The notes: generated by a model from the sequence alone, not told the origin. A stretch of 6,658 bases of DNA from Thermoflexus sp035573655 (GCA_035573655.1 DATMAC010000194.1:1-6658); one strand, 5' to 3'; shown: positions 1 to 5,796, counted from the stretch's first letter. Numbers and translations are program-made.

Positions 1-57
1 TGGGCCGTGGGGAGGGGGGAGAAAGGGGGGTGGGGCCATTGGCCCGCACCTTCTCAT
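1..57 (-). repeat. Double-hairpin intergenic element, copy 1 (cut by the window edge, reverse orientation)
   Basis: Positions 2-24 are identical over 23 bases to 5509-5531 (copy 3), and positions 1-20 are identical to 2413-2432 (copy 2). This is one arm of hairpin A; the other arm and hairpin B would lie before the window start. Positions 22-50, read on the reverse strand, match the flank just before hairpin A of copy 2 (GGTGCGGGCC, a 3-base loop, GGCCCCAC, then CCCCTTT), so this copy is inverted relative to copy 2. The flank contains a small GGGCC/GGCCC hairpin. Four G-runs at 9-35 also form a G-quadruplex-type motif. No coding sequence is seen. The outer boundary near 57 is approximate. Confidence 0.8.
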
Positions 58-236
58 ATCCTCAAAACAAATCTGGACGAAGCAACAGCCAAAAGCCACA
101 ACAGGCTGATTTCAATCGGCACACTGCGCCTGCGCATCCCACGCACCACCTGGACGAATCACTATGCTGGAACCGATGAACTGCTTTAAAATGGAGCAAT
201 AAGCACAGCTCTTCGGCCGCATCCTGAACCGGGTAA

Positions 237-1235
237 ATGGGAATGCCGCTAACCACGCAATCGATCCATCCGCAATCGTTGATGCTTCAAGAGTGGCTCC
301 GCGCAGACCTGGAGCGCGTTGAAGCTCGAATGCGGGAGATCCCGCTGGCCTTCGAGCCGCTGAAAACCGCCGTCGATCACCTGCTCACCGCGGGAGGCAA
401 ACGCATTCGCCCCGTCCTGGTCCTCCTCACCGGCCGTCTTTACCGGCCGACGGACGAAGCGTTGATCAACTTGGCGGCGGCGGTTGAGATGCTGCACACC
501 GCCACCCTCGTCCACGATGACCTGATCGACGGCTCCCTGCTTCGCCGGGGAGTGCCGACCCTCAACGCCATCTGGACCCCTGCGGCGACCGTGCTCACGG
601 GGGATTATCTGTTCGCCTACGCCGCCTCCCTGGCGGCCCGGACGGAGAACGTCCGCGTGATGGCGATCTTCGCCCGCACCCTGATGACGATCTGTGAGGG
701 AGAACTGCACCAGCAATTCGGGAACCGCGCCGCCATGCTTAACCGGGAAGATTACCTGCGGCGGATCTACGCCAAGACCGCAGCGATGTTCGAGCTGGCC
801 ACGGAGGCGGCCGCTGTCCTCGCGCAGGCGCCGGAGCCGCAGGTGCAGGCCCTGCGGCAATACGGCGTCGATTTGGGCATGGCCTTCCAGATTATGGATG
901 ACATCCTGGATTTCACGGGCGACACGCAGATTTTAGGCAAACCGGTCGGCAACGATCTGCGCCAGGGGTTGGTCACCCTCCCCGTGCTGCTTTATCTGGA
1001 GGAACATCCGGATGACCCGTTGATCCCGCAGATCCTGGCCGGGAGCTCCGGGAATGAGGCCCTGATCGAGGAAGCGGTGCGCCGGATCCGGAACTCCGAG
1101 GCCATCCCCCGTGCCATCGCCGAAGCGGAGGTCCTCGTGCGTCGAGGACAGGCCCAGCTCCAGAGCCTGCCCGACGGCCCCGCGCGGGAAGCCCTCCGAC
1201 TGATTGGAGAGCAGATCCTCCGGCGGGATCGATGA
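237..1235 (+). CDS. Polyprenyl synthetase family protein (long-chain trans-isoprenyl diphosphate synthase)
   Basis: The 332-residue product condenses isopentenyl diphosphate units head-to-tail onto an allylic diphosphate, in the cytoplasm, to make a long all-trans chain, most likely the quinone side chain. Visible family motifs are GGKRIRP (53-59), the first Asp-rich motif DDLID (94-98) in the context LVHDDLIDGSLLRRG, and the second, DDILD (221-225), after GMAFQIM. The first motif is plain DDxxD without the two-residue insertion of bacterial farnesyl diphosphate synthases. The residue five before it is a small Ala89, which in this family goes with long products (IspB, HepT and solanesyl-type enzymes). 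The length is normal. The start is uncertain: ATG at 237, ATG at 243 and ATG at 282 are all in frame and none has a good ribosome binding site. The leader 58-236 holds no other gene. A GT2 gene follows after 25 bases, probably in the same transcript. Exact chain length cannot be read from sequence. Confidence 0.95.
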   Translation: MGMPLTTQSIHPQSLMLQEWLRADLERVEARMREIPLAFEPLKTAVDHLLTAGGKRIRPVLVLLTGRLYRPTDEALINLAAAVEMLHTATLVHDDLIDGSLLRRGVPTLNAIWTPAATVLTGDYLFAYAASLAARTENVRVMAIFARTLMTICEGELHQQFGNRAAMLNREDYLRRIYAKTAAMFELATEAAAVLAQAPEPQVQALRQYGVDLGMAFQIMDDILDFTGDTQILGKPVGNDLRQGLVTLPVLLYLEEHPDDPLIPQILAGSSGNEALIEEAVRRIRNSEAIPRAIAEAEVLVRRGQAQLQSLPDGPAREALRLIGEQILRRDR

Positions 1236-1260
1236 CGATATCCGGCATGCGGGCGAGGCG

Positions 1261-2196
1261 ATGGATGTCTCGATCATCATTGTGAGTTGGAACGTGTGGG
1301 CGTGGCTCTCCCCGTGCCTGGCCTCGGCACGAGAGGCGATGGGGGACCTCCAAGGGGAGATCATTGTGGTGGACAACGCCTCCACCGATGGGACGCCGGA
1401 GCGGGTGCGGGAAGCGTTCCCAGAGGTCCGCCTGCTGCGCAATCCGGTTAACCTCGGCTTCCCGGCAGCGAACAACCAGGGGATGGCGATCGCCCGCGGC
1501 CGTTACTTGTTCCTGCTGAATCCGGACACCCTCGTTTTGGATCGCGCCATCGAAGCCCTGGTGGCCTTCGCCGACGCCCATCCGGAAGCTGGAGTGGTGG
1601 GCCCCCAGTTGTTGAACCCGGATGGGACGGTTCAATCCTCCCGCCGACGGTTCCCCACTTTCTGGACAGCTCTGTTTGAGAGCACTTGGTGGCAGCCCTA
1701 CGCTCCCCGCTCCATCCTCCGCCACTACTACGTGCTGGACCGCTCGGACGAGGAGATCCAGGAAGTGGATTGGGTCACGGGGGCGGCTATGCTGGTCCGC
1801 CGGGAGGTCGTGGAGCAAGTGGGGCCGATGGACGAAGGGTTTTTTATGTACGCGGAGGAGTTGGATTGGTGCCGGCGGATCCGCGCGGCCGGCTGGCGGG
1901 TGTTCTACTATCCGCCCGCGAAGGTGATCCATTACGGCGGGCGCAGCAGCGATCAGGTCCCCGCGGTGCAACACCTCGCCTTCCAGCGCAGCAAGATCCG
2001 CTATTTCCGCAAACATCACGGCCCGATCGCGGCGGCCGCCCTGCGGGCTTTTTTGATCGGGCAGTACCTCTGGCAGATCGGCCTGGAGGGGGGGAAAGCG
2101 TTGTTGGGCCATAAAAGGCCCATGCGCCTGGAACGGATGCGCATTTATACTCAGGTCCTCCGCGGACTGCTCTTTATGCCGAGCACCGAACCGTAA
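1261..2196 (+). CDS. Glycosyltransferase family 2, WbbL/rhamnosyltransferase-like
   Basis: The 311-residue product is a GT-A-fold glycosyltransferase that would move a sugar from a nucleotide donor to a lipid- or glycan-linked acceptor at the inner membrane face. Motifs in order: strand 1 VSIIIVSWN (3-11), VVDNASTDGT (36-45), NLGFPAANNQG (64-74), LLNPDT (85-90; NPD in the place of the DxD metal site, as is usual in the WbbL/RfbF-like group), WVTGAAMLVRR (171-181), and the acceptor/catalytic region DEGFFMYAEELDW (191-203) with RRIRAAGWRVFYYP after it. A hydrophobic stretch near 244-265 may bind the membrane. The frame is open upstream to a TTG at 1204 inside the previous gene, but the ATG at 1261 sits two residues before the first conserved strand and follows a purine-rich GAGG, so I prefer it. 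The donor sugar is unknown; dTDP-rhamnose is suggested only by family resemblance. Its position 25 bases after the polyprenyl synthase suggests cotranscription. Confidence 0.93.
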   Translation: MDVSIIIVSWNVWAWLSPCLASAREAMGDLQGEIIVVDNASTDGTPERVREAFPEVRLLRNPVNLGFPAANNQGMAIARGRYLFLLNPDTLVLDRAIEALVAFADAHPEAGVVGPQLLNPDGTVQSSRRRFPTFWTALFESTWWQPYAPRSILRHYYVLDRSDEEIQEVDWVTGAAMLVRREVVEQVGPMDEGFFMYAEELDWCRRIRAAGWRVFYYPPAKVIHYGGRSSDQVPAVQHLAFQRSKIRYFRKHHGPIAAAALRAFLIGQYLWQIGLEGGKALLGHKRPMRLERMRIYTQVLRGLLFMPSTEP

Positions 2197-2350
2197 CACG
2201 CTGTGACGATCTTTTACAGCTGCAGGCTGCGCCAGCGGCCCGTACCCGACATAAAAACCTCCCCGCTATCCTCAGAGGTCCGGGACCGAAACTCGGCTGT
2301 GAGCTTATTGACCTTCGCATTGCTAAAGGATCACTTATCTAATGTGTGTG
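2197..2350. other. Non-coding first half of the 332-base gap
   Basis: No convincing coding region, RNA gene or strong promoter is seen between the GT2 stop and the repeat element. The stretch includes a TTGACC at 2308-2313 and A/T-rich TTATCTAAT at 2335-2343, but they are 21 or more bases apart, too far for a normal -35/-10 pair. No terminator hairpin with a T-run follows the GT2 gene. A promoter for the downstream membrane protein probably lies in this gap but I cannot place it. Confidence 0.5.
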
Positions 2351-2486
2351 GGATCAAGGATGGTGCGGGCCCATGGCCCCACTCCCCTTTATCCCCCCTC
2401 CCCACGGCCTTTTGGGCCGTGGGGAGGGGGGATAAAAGATATTTTGGGGTGCGCCGGGCGCCTTCGGCGCCCGGCGCACCCCAAAA
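2351..2486 (+). repeat. Double-hairpin intergenic element, copy 2 (best preserved)
   Basis: There are three parts. The flank 2351-2387 carries GGTGCGGGCC, loop CAT, GGCCCCACTCCCC. Hairpin A has a perfect 22-bp stem, 2388-2409 pairing with 2415-2436, around a 5-base loop. After 5 bases, hairpin B has a perfect 21-bp stem, 2442-2462 pairing with 2466-2486, closed by a TTC loop. The base of each stem is T-run/A-run, so the 3' side ends in A and not T on either strand, unlike an intrinsic terminator. Hairpin A is shared with copies 1 and 3, and the flank with copy 1 (inverted). No open frame inside looks real. It resembles in kind a REP/BIME or palindromic non-autonomous element, but I do not recognise the family. 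The 42 bases after it lead to the next start codon. Confidence 0.88.
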
Positions 2487-2528
2487 CCCCCAGGGGGCCA
2501 AAACCCACCGAAGCTTTGGAAATGCGCC

Positions 2529-4556
2529 ATGATTGCTCCATTTCATTCGCGAAGATCAATAAGAAGAACATGGCATCTGTGCTTGAAAGCGTGTGCCCTC
2601 TTTCTGCCGCCATGGGCGATCTATGCGGCGAGCTTGTCCTTTCCCCTCTTTTATGATGATCTTCTTCACCTCGCCCTCGTGGAGGGCCGATCCTGGTTGG
2701 ATCTGATCCAGCCTTCCCCGGGCTACGCTTATTACCGCCCCCTGTTCTTACTATGGACCTCCCTGGTTTTCCAGATATCGAAAGCCCACGCAGCCGTCGT
2801 GTTCCATTTCAGCGCTGTGGCCCTTCATCTGGCGAACATCGCTTTGCTGTTCCGCCTGTTGCGCAAGCTGCGCCCTCTCAAGGATCACGCCTTGGCCAGC
2901 AGTCTCATCTTTGGGCTCCTTCCTTTCCACTATCAAGCGATCCTTACGCCAGCGTTTTCGCTGCACATATGGCAAGCCTTTTTCTTCCTAAGCGCGGGGA
3001 TCATCTACACAGCCCGCAATCTTCCCGCCCACCTCCGGCATTTGCTGTTAAGTGCCCTCTTTCTCGCAGCCGTCCTGAACCACGAGACAGCGATCTTAAT
3101 GGGTGTGTTTTTGGCAGGCGTGGATTTCCTGTCCGCCTTTCGCAGTCGCCATTGGTTCCCTTATCTCATTGCCGGGATCGGATACGCCCTTCTTTATCAG
3201 ATCCTGCCTCGAGGGACATTGCCTCCCGGCACTACGGATGTCGTCAACCTGATCGAGCGCGGCCGCTTTGCCCTTCAAGCCTTGGCTTTTCCCCTGATCC
3301 CTGGGCTAACCCAGGTGCTGGGCGTGGAGCGATCGAATTGGTCCCTGTCCTTCGCGTTGGCCTGGATCGCGTTATCCTGGATCGCCAGGCCCGAGGCCTC
3401 CAGACGGATGGCAGGGAGCATGGGCGTTCTCTTCTTCCTCCTGGCGATCGCACCATCGGCGCTGCTGTTGCCCACCGGCTATTTCCTTCATGGACAGCGC
3501 CTGCTCTACCTGGGGAGCATCGGCATCGCGATCTTCTGGGGAAGCCGACTGGGAGGATCCGGGTCGTCTCCCGCCCGCCTTCGGACCCTTCGCCGTTTCG
3601 CTCTCGCCGGGGTGGCCCTGATGGCTTGGGGGCTCAGCCTGCGGCAGGTCGATCTCCACGCCCGTGCCCTGGAGCCCATCGGGCATGTTCGGGAGATCTC
3701 CTCATCAGCGCCCATCCATCAAGCGGTATGGGTGAACCTCCCGGAATGGTTGGCCTACGAGAGGCGTATGTTCCCTGTGGGATCCGAGGGCGCTTTGGTG
3801 TTTGGAGGGCACCTTCTCCCGGGAACCATTTTCGCGGCGAACTCCTCCATCCGGCCTTGCGTGGAGCTCCTTCGGATCGATGTCCCCTTCAACCGACCTC
3901 GGGGCTACGCCTTTCAGGCCAGCGGGCAACCGGTGGAACCCGCCGAGCTGGTTCGAAAGATCGAGCAAGCGGACCTTGTCCTCTTCACCGTTTATCGAGA
4001 AGCCGGACCCCAAACTGCGGTGTTCATCAAATCGGAGGTTACCATCGAAGCGTTGCAGATCATTTTTTCCGAAGGCTTAATCTTGCGAGGGGGCGCCGCT
4101 TGCCGGCGCGGCTCCGAGGTTCAGATTGATCTTGTGTGGGAACGATCAGGGCCGCTTGCCCCTTCCATCTCGTTGGCTCTCCATGTTGTAGACGCAGAGG
4201 GGCGCATCCTGGGTCAGGCGGATGGCCCGCCCTGGTATGGCGCGATCCCTTTCGATCAAATCCCCCTTGGCTCCCGCCTCTTCGAAATGCGCAGCGTCCG
4301 GATGACCCCCGCGGCCCAGCCGGCCGCTATCCGAATGGCTCTGTACAATTGGCAGAACGGCCAGCGGGTATCCGTTCGCGCCCACCCAGCCGATGTACAG
4401 GTCCAAGAGGGCTCTTTCATCTACCTGCCTTTACGTCCGTGCCTCTCCATCCCTTCCCTCTCCTCCTCCCGCTCCGGGTGGGCGAGAAAGGGACCGCACC
4501 ATCTCAACGCTCTCGATGCGCTGGGGCAAACCTCCGCGGGGCACTCGAAACGCTGA
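2529..4556 (+). CDS. GT-C-like polytopic membrane glycosyltransferase with C-terminal beta-rich domain
   Basis: The 675-residue product has two halves. Residues ~20-375 are membrane-embedded: a basic N-terminus, then about ten hydrophobic segments (for example 21-41, 70-84, 89-111, 122-138, 147-160, 170-182, 189-203, 211-225, 297-318, 325-337, 355-371). The first outside loop has Asp43-Asp44 followed by YYRPL (68-72); NHETA (184-188) and RLLYLGSIG (324-332) follow. This is the pattern of GT-C fold enzymes of the PMT/TMTC-like type, which use polyprenyl-phosphate sugars at the outer face, with the early acidic pair as probable catalytic/metal site. Residues ~380-635 are soluble. Residues 533-615 (LVWERSG...LHVVDAEGRILGQADGPPWYG...MALYNWQNGQR) match a beta-rich domain I associate with Chloroflexota membrane glycosyltransferases. 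The recognisable part ends near 635; the last ~40 residues are low-complexity, Ser/Arg/Gly-rich and overlap repeat-like DNA. The ATG has no clear ribosome binding site. The exact substrate is unknown. Confidence 0.82.
   Translation: MIAPFHSRRSIRRTWHLCLKACALFLPPWAIYAASLSFPLFYDDLLHLALVEGRSWLDLIQPSPGYAYYRPLFLLWTSLVFQISKAHAAVVFHFSAVALHLANIALLFRLLRKLRPLKDHALASSLIFGLLPFHYQAILTPAFSLHIWQAFFFLSAGIIYTARNLPAHLRHLLLSALFLAAVLNHETAILMGVFLAGVDFLSAFRSRHWFPYLIAGIGYALLYQILPRGTLPPGTTDVVNLIERGRFALQALAFPLIPGLTQVLGVERSNWSLSFALAWIALSWIARPEASRRMAGSMGVLFFLLAIAPSALLLPTGYFLHGQRLLYLGSIGIAIFWGSRLGGSGSSPARLRTLRRFALAGVALMAWGLSLRQVDLHARALEPIGHVREISSSAPIHQAVWVNLPEWLAYERRMFPVGSEGALVFGGHLLPGTIFAANSSIRPCVELLRIDVPFNRPRGYAFQASGQPVEPAELVRKIEQADLVLFTVYREAGPQTAVFIKSEVTIEALQIIFSEGLILRGGAACRRGSEVQIDLVWERSGPLAPSISLALHVVDAEGRILGQADGPPWYGAIPFDQIPLGSRLFEMRSVRMTPAAQPAAIRMALYNWQNGQRVSVRAHPADVQVQEGSFIYLPLRPCLSIPSLSSSRSGWARKGPHHLNALDALGQTSAGHSKR
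4446..4508 (-). repeat. Probable decayed double-hairpin element, copy 5 (inside the 3' end of the membrane protein gene)
   Basis: An imperfect hairpin A-like palindrome lies at 4458-4488: CCCG 4468-4471 pairs with CGGG 4475-4478 around a CTC loop, then further pairs with mismatches lead to CTCT/AGAG-type ends. It is followed by GAGAAAGGG and CGCACCATCTCA. Read in reverse, TGAGATGGTGCGG here parallels TGAGAAGGTGCGG in the flank of copy 1, although the flank is shorter and most of its GGGCC hairpin is missing. The similarity is visible by eye but not strong, so chance in GC-rich DNA remains possible. Confidence 0.45.
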
Positions 4557-4614
4557 GGGCCAGTGGGGGGAGATTTTCGGGCAGGGCTATCTTCGGCGGC
4601 CCCGCCCGAAAATC
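4553..4614 (+). repeat. Decayed double-hairpin element, copy 6 (hairpin B preserved)
   Basis: A 20-position stem, 4572-4591 against 4595-4614, has a TTC loop exactly like hairpin B of copies 2 and 3. Sixteen positions are Watson-Crick, two are T-G and two are mismatched; the outer eleven pairs (GATTTTCGGGC/GCCCGAAAATC) are perfect. Just before it, GGGCCAGTGGGGGGAG (4557-4572) resembles the right arm of hairpin A plus spacer. The left arm of A is not recognisable. It starts at the stop codon of the membrane protein gene and fills the convergent junction, so it could also help end transcription, though no T-run follows on the forward strand. Confidence 0.62.
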
Positions 4615-4640
4615 ATTCCACCTTCTCCCTCCCCACATCC

Positions 4641-4684
4641 CTTGGATCCGCCTGAGGGTATGGGGAAGGAACGAGGGATCCAAG
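4641..4684. terminator. Inverted repeat between convergent genes, possible transcription end
   Basis: CTTGGATCC (4641-4649) and GGATCCAAG (4676-4684) are a perfect 9-base inverted repeat with a 26-base interval. It lies 12 bases beyond the stop of the reverse-strand YceI gene and 84 bases beyond the stop of the forward membrane protein, where a shared terminator would be expected. No T-run follows on either strand, so it is not a classic intrinsic terminator; the assignment rests on position and symmetry. Confidence 0.3.
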
Positions 4685-4696
4685 AGGACACGGAAC

Positions 4697-5416
4697 TCAT
4701 TCCCGCTGCAGCACGATATCGATCTCCAGACGGATTTGCTCGTCCACGCTTAACACCACCGGCACCCGGGGTTGCTCCAGGTTGAAATCCGCGAAGGTGA
4801 ACTGGGTTCGGGCCTGAGCGATCACCCGATTCCCCTCCACCCGAGCGTTCACTTCCCAAGTGACCGGTCGGGTCACCTCACGGATCGTTAGATCCCCCAC
4901 CAACTGAAAGCGATGCTCGCCGGAGGTGGGGAGCGGTGAGGGAAGGCCCTGGATCTCGCGGGGGATGAAAATGGCATAAGGATAGCGATCGGCCTGTAAG
5001 GTGTTGCGCCGGATGAAATTGTCCCGCCGGGCCTGGTCGCTGGTCAGCGTGCGCAGATCCACCTGGAAGCGGGAGGCCTCCGGCACCACGCGGTTCCCCT
5101 CGAGGACCAGAACACCTGTGATCGCACGGGTGGTCCCCACCGCATCGCTGGGGAGATCGACCCCGACCAGCTGTTCGCGAACGCGATAGCGCGCCTCGCT
5201 CTCCTCGGGAACGACCGTGAAGGTCACCCGCCCGCTCCCCGTATCCGAGGAGACGGAGGGAGGCGTGAAGGTCGGGGTGAACTGCGGGCTCGCAGGGGGA
5301 ACGGCAGCTGGGGGTTGGGTGGGCGAAGGAACTGTGGACGTAGCCGGGCTTCCACATGCCGCGATCCCAATCCCCATAAGGATCAGCCATACCGTACGAA
5401 TGAGCGGGCGATGCAT
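4697..5416 (-). CDS. YceI-family lipoprotein
   Basis: The 239-residue precursor has a type II signal peptide: basic MHRPLIR, hydrophobic core 9-18, lipobox IAAC with the lipidated Cys at 21. A Pro/Thr/Ser-rich linker (about 24-57) then leads to a YceI domain from ~62 to the end. YceI features are the opening VTFTVVPEESEARYRVRE (64-81), the GVLVLEG strand (101-107), the DLRTLTSDQARRDNFIR segment with RYPYAIFIP (134-142), LVGDLTIREVTRPVTWEV (162-179), and the FTFADFNL...RLEIDI ending. Family members form lipocalin-like barrels, and one from Thermus was crystallised with a polyisoprenoid; some act in stress or lipid transport. Here it would be anchored on the outer side of the cytoplasmic membrane by its lipid. 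The start at 5416 is fixed by the lipobox distance and a perfect Shine-Dalgarno sequence; longer in-frame starts run into the promoter and repeat. The ligand is unknown. Confidence 0.92.
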   Translation of the reverse strand: MHRPLIRTVWLILMGIGIAACGSPATSTVPSPTQPPAAVPPASPQFTPTFTPPSVSSDTGSGRVTFTVVPEESEARYRVREQLVGVDLPSDAVGTTRAITGVLVLEGNRVVPEASRFQVDLRTLTSDQARRDNFIRRNTLQADRYPYAIFIPREIQGLPSPLPTSGEHRFQLVGDLTIREVTRPVTWEVNARVEGNRVIAQARTQFTFADFNLEQPRVPVVLSVDEQIRLEIDIVLQRE

Positions 5417-5419
5417 TTT

Positions 5420-5431
5420 GATCACCTCCTT
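5420..5431 (-). promoter_or_regulatory. Extended Shine-Dalgarno site of the YceI gene
   Basis: On the reverse strand AAGGAGGTGATC lies with AGGAGG 8 bases from the ATG at 5416. All 12 bases are complementary to the usual bacterial 16S rRNA 3' tail (GATCACCTCCTT). It settles the start codon and predicts strong translation initiation; the two forward genes with visible starts near 237 and 2529 lack anything comparable. Confidence 0.9.
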
Positions 5432-5446
5432 CAGCGTTTTGCATTG

Positions 5447-5492
5447 ATTATAGGCGTTACGCAGCGGATCTTCGCCTGGGAAAAATATTTTT
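5447..5492 (-). promoter_or_regulatory. Probable promoter of the YceI gene
   Basis: The reverse strand shows a perfect TATAAT (5447-5452), 15 bases before the Shine-Dalgarno site, which would place the transcript start near 5440 and give a leader of about 23 bases. The -35 region at the right distance (around 5470-5475, GCGAAG) is poor. Just further upstream an A/T tract, AAAAATATTTTT at 5481-5492, lies where an alpha-subunit UP element would bind. The -10 call is good; the UP-element role is inference. Confidence 0.55.
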
Positions 5493-5584
5493 CTCCCCAC
5501 GGCCCTTCGGGCCGTGGGGAGGGGGGAGAAAAAATCGTTTGGGGGCTGAGCCGCGCGCCTTCGGCGCGCGGCTCAGCCCCCAAA
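5488..5584 (+). repeat. Double-hairpin intergenic element, copy 3
   Basis: Hairpin A has a perfect 13-bp core, 5493-5505 against 5509-5521, with a TTC loop. The right side continues GGGGGAGAAAA as in copies 1 and 2, whereas the left side has T-runs in place of the C-run, so only T-G pairs extend it. Hairpin B has a perfect 22-bp stem, 5538-5559 against 5563-5584, also with a TTC loop. The stem sequence of B differs from copy 2 at several positions, and each difference is matched on the opposite arm. The GGTGCGGGCC flank is missing on the left. The element sits between the YceI promoter and the ABC gene end. Confidence 0.87.
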
Positions 5585-5765
5585 GTCCCACGATGGAAAC
5601 CCCAAACACCCGAATGGACGTGGCGTGAGAAGGGCGGAACCGTGACAGGGCTTCCTGCACGTTTCTCAGACACTCTCTTAATTGCTCGATTGCGACAGTG
5701 ATTCTTGGATTTCGGTGTGGGGTGGGCCGCTGGCGTAGCCTACCCATCATACGAAATCCCACCGA
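5585..5765. other. Non-coding stretch between copy 3 and the ABC gene end
   Basis: This is the remainder of the 380-base gap 5417-5796. I see no coding region with a plausible start and codon pattern, no RNA gene and no repeat. Open frames crossing it on the reverse strand run through both hairpins and look accidental. Confidence 0.5.
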
Positions 5766-5787
5766 GCCCCCATGTTTGCGAGGGGGC
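5766..5787 (-). terminator. Candidate terminator hairpin after the ABC gene
   Basis: GCCCCC (5766-5771) and GGGGGC (5782-5787) form a 6-bp stem with a 10-base loop, 9 bases past the ABC gene stop on the reverse strand. The sequence after it has only a short GATTTCG and no T-run, so support is positional and weak. Confidence 0.3.
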
Positions 5788-5796
5788 CCGCAGCAC

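Noticed and set aside
187..192. TAAAAT as a -10 box for the polyprenyl synthase
   Set aside because: No -35-like sequence lies at a suitable distance (164-169 is ATGCTG), so a single A/T-rich hexamer is not enough.
249..860. A 203-residue reverse-strand open frame
   Set aside because: Antisense to the polyprenyl synthase, including both Asp-rich motifs; no recognisable domain.
2105..2122. A 6-bp hairpin TGGGCC-ATAAAA-GGCCCA
   Set aside because: It lies within the GT2 coding region about 75 bases before the stop, has no T-run, and short palindromes are expected in GC-rich DNA.
973..2199. A 408-residue open frame on the reverse strand
   Set aside because: It lies fully antisense to the polyprenyl synthase end and GT2 gene, whose family motifs are unmistakable; composition (Pro/Arg/His-rich, no domain) is that of a GC-rich shadow frame.
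2308..2343. TTGACC plus TTATCTAAT as a promoter for the membrane protein
   Set aside because: The boxes are at least 21 bases apart, outside the normal 16-18 range, and about 190 bases upstream of the gene with two hairpins in between.
2388..2486. Hairpins A and B of copy 2 as tandem intrinsic terminators of the GT2 gene
   Set aside because: Neither stem is followed by a T-run on either strand, they lie about 190 bases past the stop, and the same module occurs upstream of genes and in both orientations.
2203..2532. A 109-residue forward open frame in the gap after the GT2 gene
   Set aside because: Most of it is translated hairpin sequence of copy 2; it has no ribosome binding site and overlaps the next start codon.
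2753..4129. A 458-residue open frame on the forward strand
   Set aside because: It is the +1/+2 shadow of the membrane protein gene; it is Pro/Arg/Ser-rich with no membrane segments or motifs, while the other frame shows clear GT-C-like features.
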